46,619 bases of DNA. Source: Limnohabitans sp. Rim8. Lineage in GTDB: Bacteria; Pseudomonadota; Gammaproteobacteria; Burkholderiales; Burkholderiaceae_C. Shown in pieces: positions 40,820 through 46,619 of this stretch. Position 1 is the stretch's first letter. Each line of letters starts with the position of its first letter. Location: assembly GCA_945897465.1 (NCBI GenBank), contig CAMDFK010000025.1, positions 1 through 46,619 of the forward strand, read 5' to 3'. The notes under the pieces are model-generated. The model did no database searches, had not been told where the DNA came from, and saw nothing but the letters and a program-made list of their open reading frames with translations. Made by a program: the position numbers and the translations under genes.

Positions 40820-41208
40820 TGGCTGCGCCCTGCCCCTGTGGCCGCACCACCCCCAAAGGCCAAGCTCTGAGTCTGGCTGACTGTTGCGGACCGCTGCACA
40901 CGGGCCAGCCAGCCCCTGATGCCGAGCGCCTCATGCGCTCGCGCTACAGCGCCTTTGTGCGGGGCGACGTCCCTCATTTGTTGGCGACTTGGCACAGCAG
41001 CCAGCGCCCTGCCGAGTTGACCTTGGAAACTGCTGATAAGTGGTTGGGCTTGGAGATCAAGCGCCACCTTGTCACAGGGGCTGACACCGCCGAGGTCGAA
41101 TTTGTGGCGCGTTTTCGTGTGGCCGGTCAAGCGGTGCGCCAGCACGAACGCAGCCGTTTTGTGCGCGAAGATGGGCGCTGGTTTTATGTGGATGGCGATG
41201 CGCTGTGA
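40819..41208 (+). CDS. YchJ-family protein (UPF0225, SEC-C-like zinc motif)
   Basis: The 129-residue product starts at ATG 40819, overlapping the rhodanese stop by one base. It begins with a CPCG…CC zinc-binding motif ([14 protein letters not shown]…LADCCGPLH), followed by the YchJ core [22 protein letters not shown] and [15 protein letters not shown]. The family is conserved and mostly uncharacterised, with an NTF2-like fold. The tight coupling to the rhodanese suggests a shared task, which is inference. Confidence 0.88.
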   Translation: MAAPCPCGRTTPKGQALSLADCCGPLHTGQPAPDAERLMRSRYSAFVRGDVPHLLATWHSSQRPAELTLETADKWLGLEIKRHLVTGADTAEVEFVARFRVAGQAVRQHERSRFVREDGRWFYVDGDAL

Positions 41209-41265
41209 CGTCGGTTTGGGCGCACTGTACGACTGCCCCGTAAGACCACCCCGTATGATCCCACC

Positions 41266-41913
41266 ATGAACTTTGAAGCCATTTTGTTTGACTGCGACGG
41301 CGTGCTGGTGGACAGCGAAGCCATCACCTGCGGCGTGCTGCGCGACATGTTTGAAGAGCAAGGCTGGCGCATGACGCTGGCCGAGTGCATGCAGCGCTTT
41401 GTGGGCCATACCGTCAAAAGCCAGCGTAGCGTGATCGAGGCGCACACCGGCCAGCTGCTCACCGATGCGTGGCTGGAACAGTTTTTTGCCCGGCGCAACG
41501 AGCGCTTGACGCAAAGCATCACCGCCATCGAAGGCGTGCACGAAGCGGTGGCTCACTTGCACGACCACTGCCAGGGCCGCATCGCGGTGGCATCGGGCGC
41601 AGACCGTTTCAAGGTCGAGATGATGCTCAAGCAAGTGGGCCTGATCCAGTTTTTTGAAGGTCGGATTTTCAGCGGCCACGAGATGCCGCGCAGCAAGCCA
41701 CACCCCGATGTGTACCTGGCCGCTGCCGCGCATTTGCAGATCGATCCGGCGCGCTGTTTGGTGGTGGAAGACACCACCGTGGGCATCACGGCGGGCGTGG
41801 CTGCCGGGGCCACGGTGTGGGCTTATGCGCCACCCGGGGCTGACGCCCATGCCCTGCGCCAGGCCGGTGCGGCGCAGGTGTTTGAGCACATGCGGGGTTT
41901 GCGGCTCGGGTGA
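41266..41913 (+). CDS. HAD-family phosphatase
   Basis: The 215-residue HAD hydrolase has the nucleophile motif FDCDGVLVDSE (D9, D11), VASGADRFK (motif II), the lysine in SKPHPDVYL (motif III) and VVEDTTVGITAG (motif IV). The group includes sugar-phosphate and phosphoglycolate phosphatases; the substrate is not evident. The TATGAT hexamer 6 nt before the ATG with no visible binding site suggests a very short leader. A truncated, degenerate copy of its last 105 codons lies at 42434–42747. Confidence 0.9.
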   Translation: MNFEAILFDCDGVLVDSEAITCGVLRDMFEEQGWRMTLAECMQRFVGHTVKSQRSVIEAHTGQLLTDAWLEQFFARRNERLTQSITAIEGVHEAVAHLHDHCQGRIAVASGADRFKVEMMLKQVGLIQFFEGRIFSGHEMPRSKPHPDVYLAAAAHLQIDPARCLVVEDTTVGITAGVAAGATVWAYAPPGADAHALRQAGAAQVFEHMRGLRLG

Positions 41914-41969
41914 AGAGGTGCTGGGTTGATGGGGTTGCGATCTCATTTCTTGAGCCTTTAATTGTTTAA

Positions 41970-42260
41970 ATGCCACCCATAAACAACTCCTTTTTGCGCA
42001 TATTCCTCTTTGCGTTGACCAACGCATTGGCGCTGTGTGTGTACGCCTTGGGCTTGCTTGCGCCATTGACGCCATCCGAGGGCGTGCCTTTCATGGCCGT
42101 GCTGCTGCTGTTTGTGGGCCTTCCCGTGGCCTTGCTGGGAGTCTGCATTTGTGTTGCGGGCAAGAAATGGTGGGCGGGCTTTTTTGGGGTGCAAATTCTG
42201 GCCATCATGGCTTTCACGACCTATCTTTTGCTCTTGCAATCGGGCGCGTTTGCCGGGTGA
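41970..42260 (+). CDS. Small three-helix membrane protein, unknown
   Basis: The 96-residue product has three hydrophobic segments (about residues 9–32, 40–62 and 68–90) with a short basic linker (AGKKWW). I do not recognise a family. It lies between the intact HAD gene and the AraC gene remnant, in the first copy of a duplicated segment. Whether it is expressed cannot be judged; the preceding AT-rich GAGCCTTTAATTGTTTAA offers no clear binding site. Confidence 0.6.
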   Translation: MPPINNSFLRIFLFALTNALALCVYALGLLAPLTPSEGVPFMAVLLLFVGLPVALLGVCICVAGKKWWAGFFGVQILAIMAFTTYLLLLQSGAFAG

Positions 42261-42269
42261 TGCCGATGT

Positions 42270-42434
42270 CTACTGCCCCCGGAACCTCATCCCCTCCGGC
42301 GTCACCCCCGTACAACTCTTGAACGCCCGCATGAAGCTCTTTTCGTTCTGAAACCCCACTTCGGCGGCAATCTGTTTGATGGGGCGTTGTGAGCGCAGCA
42401 GCAGGTCGGTGGCCAGGTCGCGGCGCACGGCATC
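42270..42434 (-). pseudogene. Remnant of an AraC-family regulator 3' end
   Basis: On the minus strand this encodes the last ~55 codons of an AraC-type regulator (AVRRDLATDLLLRSQRPIK…, then GVTPEGMRFRGQ and stop). It matches the intact regulator at 43467–44609 with about 8 differences in 54 residues. Bases 42288–42434 are colinear with 43575–43721 without gaps. The 5' part is missing; the sequence joins a HAD fragment at 42434. Confidence 0.85.
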
Positions 42435-42747
42435 AGACTGGTTCAAGGTCGAGATGATGCTCAAGCCAGTGTGCCTGATCGGGTTTTTTGAAGGCCGCAT
42501 TTTCAGCGGCCACGAGATGCCGCGCAACAAGCCGCACCCCGGGGTGTACTTGGCCGCTGCCGCGCACTCATCAATAGATGCAGCGCGCTGCCTGCTCATT
42601 CAAGACACCACGGTGGGCATCACAGTCGGTGTGGCAGCATGGGCGACCGTGTGGGCTTGCGCCGCACCGCCTGCGGCGCACGCGCCGCTGTTGCAAGTTG
42701 GGGCCGCTCGCGTGTTCACGGGTACGGAAGAGCTGCGTCTCGGTTGA
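42434..42747 (+). pseudogene. Remnant of the HAD phosphatase 3' end
   Basis: This part is colinear with 41600–41913 of the intact HAD gene without gaps (about 73 of 101 residues identical by hand count) and keeps the stop codon. It lacks the N-terminal nucleophile domain. Motif IV has changed (QDT for EDT) and KPHPD has become KPHPG, so it is not expected to be active. It is fused head-on to the AraC remnant. Confidence 0.88.
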
Positions 42748-42825
42748 TCGCGTGGCTTGGGCCGGGCTTGATAGACCAAAAAACAGTTTGAAACCTCACG
42801 GACAGTTGTAAAGATCGTAGGCCCA

Positions 42826-42858
42826 TATAATCAGTATGATCATATTGATCAGAGGAGG
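42826..42858 (+). promoter_or_regulatory. Promoter/operator and ribosome binding site of the Phd–PIN module
   Basis: A −10 consensus TATAAT (42826–42831) runs into a 20-bp near-perfect palindrome (42830–42849) with the core TATGATCATA (42835–42844). AGAGGAGG (42851–42858) follows as the binding site. No good −35 is seen at 16–18 nt. The overlap of operator and −10 fits autorepression by the antitoxin. Confidence 0.7.
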
Positions 42859-42863
42859 CTGTC

Positions 42864-43136
42864 ATGTTGGTTCAAACTTCTGCAGTGGCGTTTCGCCAAA
42901 ACCTGGGCGAGATGCTCAACCAAGTGCAATACAGGCAAGACCACATCGTCATCAGCAAAGACGGTAAGCCTGTGGCCGCCTTGGTGGATGTGAAACTGTA
43001 CGAGCGGATTCGCAGGCAGCGCAGCCGATTTGAAGCCCTCAGTGAGCGTTTGGCTTCAGGTTTTTCAGCGCTTCCACTCAGTGATGGCATGGCCGAAATT
43101 GAGTCCGCTGTTCGCGATCAACGCGCTGCTGCATGA
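42864..43136 (+). CDS. Phd/YefM-family antitoxin
   Basis: The 90-residue product shows the Phd/YefM N-terminal DNA-binding domain: TSAVAFRQNLGEMLNQVQYRQDHIVISKDGKPVAALVDVKLYERI. A C-terminal tail (ERLASGFSALPLSDGMAEIESA) would wrap the toxin. The gene overlaps the toxin start as ATGA, typical of type II modules. The palindromic operator upstream supports autoregulation. The base composition is lower in GC than the core genes, which fits acquisition. Confidence 0.88.
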   Translation: MLVQTSAVAFRQNLGEMLNQVQYRQDHIVISKDGKPVAALVDVKLYERIRRQRSRFEALSERLASGFSALPLSDGMAEIESAVRDQRAAA

Positions 43137-43552
43137 GGGTAGTTCTGGACACCAATGTGTTGCTCAGTGGTTTAGCTTATCCGGCCAGTCCGCCGGGCCG
43201 AATCCTTGCCGTTTGGAAGGCTGGGGCGTTGGAGGTGGTTCTCAGTGATTACATATTGGAAGAGTTGCGGCGGGTTTTGCCGCGCCTGCAGTCAAGGCAC
43301 GGTTTGAGCGAGGCTGAGATGAATGATTTGGTGGATTGCCTGAGTTTCGAAGCTGAGATCGTGCAGCCCGACCCAGCGCTAGAGCCCCTACTCACAGACC
43401 CATGGGACCAAGCGGTTCTGGGGACGTGGCGTGCCGCCCAAGCTGAAGCGCCCACCGTGGCTTTGATCACGGGAGACAAGGCACTGTTGGCCTTGGCCAA
43501 CAAGTACCCTGTGTTCGGTCCTGCTGCTTTTTGGGAGCGGCATGGGGGCTGA
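43133..43552 (+). CDS. PIN-domain ribonuclease toxin
   Basis: The 139-residue PIN-domain protein has the first conserved acid in VVLDTNVLLSGL (D6), then SDYILEELRRVL, DPWDQAVL and LITGDKALLALANKYPVFGP. This is the PIN subgroup paired with Phd-type antitoxins. It would cleave RNA; the target is unknown. It overlaps the antitoxin stop by 4 nt. Its 3' end overlaps in antisense the last codons of the AraC regulator (43467–43552). Confidence 0.87.
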   Translation: MRVVLDTNVLLSGLAYPASPPGRILAVWKAGALEVVLSDYILEELRRVLPRLQSRHGLSEAEMNDLVDCLSFEAEIVQPDPALEPLLTDPWDQAVLGTWRAAQAEAPTVALITGDKALLALANKYPVFGPAAFWERHGG

Positions 43553-44609
43553 ATTGGAGTGGCCGACGAGATCTCACCCCTTCCGGCGTCACCCCCGTCC
43601 ACCCCTTGAACGCCCGCATGAAACTCTTTTCGTTCTGAAACCCCACTTTGGCGGCGATCTGTTTGATGGGGCGCTGGGTGCGCAGCAGCAGGTCGGTGGC
43701 CAGGTCGCGGCGCACCGCGTCTTTGAGCTGCTGCAAGCTCGCGCCTTCTTCCTTGAGTTGCCGGTGCAGGGTGCGGGCCGACAGGTTGAGCCAGGCTGCC
43801 AGGTCGTCGGCGTTGCGGCTGTGTTCGGGGTGTTCGGCCAGGGTCTGGCGCACTTTTTCCACCAACAAACGGTCGCGCCGGTAAGGGCGCACCGTGAGCA
43901 GCAGGGCGCGCTGCAGCATGCGTTGCAAGGCCGCTTCGTCGCGGCGCACCGGCAGGCTCAGGTAGCCCGCGTCAAACTGCAGACTGTGCATGGGCGCGTT
44001 GAACTGCGTGGGGCCGTCAAACAGCACGCGGTAACTGTCGGCATGGGGCGGCGGTGCAAAGTGCAGTTGGGTGCTGCTCAGTGGGATGCGCGAATCGGTT
44101 AGCCAGCAGGCCACACCCAGCGCGTTGCGCAGCACCGACACGGTGCAAAACTCGCGCAGCGTTTGCAGGTCGTGGGTTTCGTGCAGTTCGATGTGGGCCA
44201 GGCCATCGGATGTACTCAGGTTCAGGCGGATGTCGTCCGTCAACAGGTTGTGGTGACGGCACCAGCGGCTCAGTGCCACGCCCAAGCTGGGCGAGGTCAG
44301 GGAGGCGCGCACCAGCATGCCGTAGCTGCCCCAGGGCAGGCGGCGGCGAAACCAACCTAATGCTTCGTCGTCCAGTTCGCGCATGGCGGTGGCCGAGAGC
44401 CATTCCATTTGCAAAGCGGTGATGCGTGAGGCCGTTTGTTGAAATTGTTTTGGCGCAATTTGTGCCGCACGCAGTGTTGGCCAGGGGTCCAGGCCACGCT
44501 GGGTGTAGGCGCTGGCAATTGCTCGAACAAAGGCCATAGGCGTCTCGGCCCTGCCGTGGCTGTCGGGGCTTGGGAGGGGGCGGCTGGTCTGGGGCATGGC
44601 GGTGTCCAT
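43467..44609 (-). CDS. AraC-family transcriptional regulator, C-terminus extended into foreign DNA
   Basis: From ATG 44609 the product is about 380 residues (ATG 44597 or 44537 are alternatives). The N-terminal half is the ligand-binding type domain seen in ArgR/OruR-like AraC members (AFVRAIASAYTQRGLDPWPTL…LGWFRRRLPWGSYGMLVRA), and the C-terminal half is the double HTH (DDLAAWLNLSARTLHRQLKEEGAS…PIKQIAAKVGFQNEKSFMRAFKGWTGVTPEG). After GVTPEG the reading frame runs about 35 codons further into the toxin gene region, where the duplicate copy stops after six. It is divergent from liuB, 134 nt away, and may control it. Confidence 0.85.
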   Translation of the reverse strand: MDTAMPQTSRPLPSPDSHGRAETPMAFVRAIASAYTQRGLDPWPTLRAAQIAPKQFQQTASRITALQMEWLSATAMRELDDEALGWFRRRLPWGSYGMLVRASLTSPSLGVALSRWCRHHNLLTDDIRLNLSTSDGLAHIELHETHDLQTLREFCTVSVLRNALGVACWLTDSRIPLSSTQLHFAPPPHADSYRVLFDGPTQFNAPMHSLQFDAGYLSLPVRRDEAALQRMLQRALLLTVRPYRRDRLLVEKVRQTLAEHPEHSRNADDLAAWLNLSARTLHRQLKEEGASLQQLKDAVRRDLATDLLLRTQRPIKQIAAKVGFQNEKSFMRAFKGWTGVTPEGVRSRRPLQFSPHAAPKKQQDRTQGTCWPRPTVPCLP

Positions 44610-44743
44610 TGTGGCATCGAATGTGGCACGATTTGCAACCCATTTGACACCCCCCAACTGCGCTGCAGCCTTTAAGCTGGCAGGCATCACACCGTTGACG
44701 CACTCTGGGCTTGGCCTTGGGGTGCCCGCTTCTAGGAATCACC
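44610..44743. promoter_or_regulatory. Divergent AraC / liuB intergenic region
   Basis: These 134 bases separate the two divergent genes. A TTGACA near 44645 could be a −35, but the matching −10 is not convincing. A single TTGACG half-site occurs near 44695; the full LiuR-type palindrome is absent. TAGGAATCACC before ATG 44744 contains the liuB binding site AGGA. Confidence 0.4.
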
Positions 44744-46351
44744 ATGACCGTTTTGCACTCCCAACTGAACCCGCGTTCCGCCGATTTCCAGCACAACGCC
44801 GACGCCATGCGGGCCTTGGTCGATGACCTGCGAGCCCACTTGGAGCGTGTGGCTCAAGGCGGTGGCGAGGCCCCCCGCGCCAAGCACACCGGCCGGGGCA
44901 AGTTGTTGCCGCGTGACCGTGTGCAGATGCTGCTCGACCCCGGCACGCCTTTCCTCGAAGTCGCGCCGCTGGCGGCTTTGAACATGTACAACAACGACGC
45001 GCCCAGCTCGGGCGTGATTGTGGGCATTGGCCGCGTGAGCGGCGTGGATTGCATGATCGTGTGCAACGACGCCACGGTGAAGGGCGGCACTTACTACCCC
45101 ATGACGGTGAAAAAGCATTTGCGTGCCCAAGAAATCGCGCAACAAAACCACCTGCCTTGTATTTATCTGGTGGACTCGGGCGGTGCCAATTTGCCCAACC
45201 AGGACGAGGTCTTTCCCGATCGCGACCACTTCGGCCGCATCTTTTTCAACCAGGCCAATATGAGCGCGCAAGGCATCGCGCAGATCGCGGTGGTCATGGG
45301 CAGCTGCACAGCAGGCGGCGCCTATGTGCCGGCTATGAGCGACGAAACCATCATCGTCAAGAACCAGGGCACCATCTTTTTGGGCGGCCCACCGCTTGTG
45401 AAAGCCGCCACCGGCGAGGTGGTCAGTGCCGAAGATTTGGGCGGTGGTGATGTACATACGCGCCTCTCGGGCGTGGCCGACCACTTGGCGCAAAACGACG
45501 TGCACGCTCTGGCGTTGGCGCGTCAAGCCGTGAAAAACCTGAACGCACAAAAGACCCCCAACATCGCCACACACACGCCCGTGCCGCCCAAGTTTGATGC
45601 GCAAGATCTGTATGGCGTGATCCCCACGGACACGCGCAAGCCTTTCGACGTGCGCGAAATCATCGCCCGCATCGTCGACGGCTCGGAATTCGACGAATTC
45701 AAATCGCGCTTTGGCACCACCTTGATTTGCGGCTTCGCCCGCATCGAGGGCATGCCGGTGGGCATCATTGCCAACAACGGCATTTTGTTCAGCGAGTCCG
45801 CGCTCAAAGGTGCGCACTTCATCGAGCTGTGCTGCCAGCGCAAGGTCCCGCTTGTCTTTTTGCAGAACATCACCGGCTTCATGGTGGGGCGCAAATACGA
45901 AAACGAAGGCATCGCCCGCAACGGTGCCAAGATGGTCACGGCTGTGGCCACCGCTGCGGTGCCCAAGTTCACCATCATCATTGGCGGCAGCTTTGGCGCG
46001 GGCAACTACGGCATGTGCGGTCGCGCCTACAGCCCCCGCTTCTTGTGGATGTGGCCCAACGCCCGTATCAGTGTCATGGGCGGCGAGCAGGCGGCGAGCG
46101 TCTTGGCCACCGTCAAGCGCGACGGCATCGAGGCCAAGGGCGGCCAGTGGAGCCCAGAAGAAGAAGAGGCCTTCAAAGCCCCGATCAAGCAGCAATACGA
46201 AGACCAGGGCCACCCTTACTACGCCACCGCCCGCATTTGGGACGACGGCATCATCGACCCGGCCGACACCCGCCGCGTGCTGGCGCTGGGCTTGAGCGCA
46301 TCGCTGAACGCACCGATCCCCGAGACGAAATTTGGACTTTTCCGCATGTGA
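44744..46351 (+). CDS. liuB: Methylcrotonyl-CoA carboxylase, carboxyltransferase (beta) subunit
   Basis: With the biotin-carrying alpha subunit (not in the window), this enzyme carboxylates 3-methylcrotonyl-CoA to 3-methylglutaconyl-CoA in leucine breakdown. The 535-residue product has the carboxyltransferase fold: [119 protein letters not shown], and [13 protein letters not shown]. Start ATG 44744 follows AGGA. The stop TGA (46349–46351) touches an inverted repeat that precedes an antitoxin gene. Confidence 0.95.
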   Translation: MTVLHSQLNPRSADFQHNADAMRALVDDLRAHLERVAQGGGEAPRAKHTGRGKLLPRDRVQMLLDPGTPFLEVAPLAALNMYNNDAPSSGVIVGIGRVSGVDCMIVCNDATVKGGTYYPMTVKKHLRAQEIAQQNHLPCIYLVDSGGANLPNQDEVFPDRDHFGRIFFNQANMSAQGIAQIAVVMGSCTAGGAYVPAMSDETIIVKNQGTIFLGGPPLVKAATGEVVSAEDLGGGDVHTRLSGVADHLAQNDVHALALARQAVKNLNAQKTPNIATHTPVPPKFDAQDLYGVIPTDTRKPFDVREIIARIVDGSEFDEFKSRFGTTLICGFARIEGMPVGIIANNGILFSESALKGAHFIELCCQRKVPLVFLQNITGFMVGRKYENEGIARNGAKMVTAVATAAVPKFTIIIGGSFGAGNYGMCGRAYSPRFLWMWPNARISVMGGEQAASVLATVKRDGIEAKGGQWSPEEEEAFKAPIKQQYEDQGHPYYATARIWDDGIIDPADTRRVLALGLSASLNAPIPETKFGLFRM

Positions 46352-46380
46352 TGTGTATGATTTTATGAATTCATACACAT
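46351..46380 (+). promoter_or_regulatory. Inverted repeat, probable operator of the VapB-like gene
   Basis: ATGTGTATGA (46351–46360) and TCATACACAT (46371–46380) are perfect inverted repeats separated by 10 bases. The inner bases include the palindrome ATGAATTCAT. The first base is the last base of the liuB stop. It lies 15 nt before the VapB-like ATG, as for autoregulated toxin–antitoxin operons. Confidence 0.7.
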
Positions 46381-46395
46381 CAAGGGGCTGAGCAC

Positions 46396-46619
46396 ATGCG
46401 AACCAACATTGTGATCGACGACAAGCTCATGGCCGACGTCATGGCTTATGGCGACTTCAAGACCAAGCGAGAGGCTGTGGAAGAGGGCTTGCGCATGCTC
46501 AAGCGGCGCAAAGTCTATGACGGCTTGCTGGCCTTGCAAGGACAACTTCAGTGGGACGACTCTGACGAAGGATGGGCCCGCTGGCGGGCGCAGCAGCAGG
46601 CTTTGAAGGTCGCAGGCGA
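46396..46619 (+). CDS. VapB-like antitoxin (3' truncated by window)
   Basis: The first 74 codons are visible: MRTNIVIDDKLMADVMAYGDFKTKREAVEEGLRMLKRRK is the VapB/RHH-type antitoxin N-terminus with a DNA-binding ribbon-helix-helix. A Trp-rich stretch (LQWDDSDEGWARWRAQQQ) follows. A VapC-type PIN toxin is expected just beyond the window end. The CAAGGGG upstream is a weak binding site. It lies directly after liuB, where the other liu genes are usually found. Confidence 0.82.
   Translation, partial: MRTNIVIDDKLMADVMAYGDFKTKREAVEEGLRMLKRRKVYDGLLALQGQLQWDDSDEGWARWRAQQQALKVAG

Noticed and set aside
44732-46378. A 548-codon minus-strand frame opposite liuB, and similar long frames opposite thiolase, the acyl-CoA dehydrogenases and lnt
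   Set aside because: Same antisense codon-bias effect; each lies wholly opposite a well supported gene and shows no family signature.

Overview
This window comes from a betaproteobacterial chromosome, most likely Burkholderiales and Comamonadaceae-like. The evidence is the tuf–tRNA-Trp–secE–nusG–rplKAJL–rpoBC order, the rsmB–DUF4390–ntrY–ntrX block, the high-GC codon use and the leucine/acyl-CoA catabolic genes. I cannot fix the genus by eye.

Layout. (1) 1–12514 holds the transcription/translation core: the 3' end of tuf, tRNA-Trp, secE, nusG, the L11/L1/L10/L7-L12 ribosomal protein genes and rpoB/rpoC. Hairpins lie at the expected control points (after tRNA-Trp, nusG–rplK, rplL–rpoB, after rpoC), and a 253-nt leader precedes rplJ. 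(2) 12545–18305 holds a LemA-like protein, the rRNA methyltransferase RsmB, a DUF4390 secreted protein, an NtrY-type membrane histidine kinase, a short NtrX-like regulator without an AAA+ domain, and tRNA-Phe. (3) 18487–21092 (minus strand) is a translationally coupled acyl-CoA ligase and metallo-beta-lactamase-fold hydrolase. (4) 21252–30064 is an envelope/housekeeping run: GNAT, CorC, Lnt, GlyQS, GmhB, a PlsC-type acyltransferase and a YgjP-like metallopeptidase. (5) 30091–37449 is a leucine/acyl-CoA degradation cluster: an MBL hydrolase divergent from a MerR regulator (LiuR-like), a thioesterase, isovaleryl-CoA dehydrogenase, beta-carbonic anhydrase, thiolase, an SDR and a second acyl-CoA dehydrogenase. 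Two nearly identical palindromic operators mark it. (6) 37497–41913 holds TrkA/TrkH potassium uptake, a rhodanese, a YchJ-type protein and a HAD phosphatase. (7) 41970–44609 is a rearranged accessory patch: a small membrane protein, a chimera of two gene remnants, a Phd–PIN toxin–antitoxin pair and an AraC regulator. (8) 44744–46619 holds the methylcrotonyl-CoA carboxylase beta subunit (liuB) and the start of a VapB-like antitoxin cut by the window edge.

How the parts work together. The liu genes convert isovaleryl-CoA to 3-methylcrotonyl-CoA and on to the carboxylated product. The carbonic anhydrase could supply bicarbonate to the biotin carboxylase, and the thiolase finishes acetoacetyl-CoA. 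Most of the window is conserved core. The most unusual parts are the tandem duplication scar at 41600–43721, the heptanucleotide repeat against the ribosome binding site of isovaleryl-CoA dehydrogenase, the doubled operators around the MerR gene and the AAA-less NtrX. I found no CRISPR array, prophage or complete insertion sequence, and no clearly new multi-gene system.
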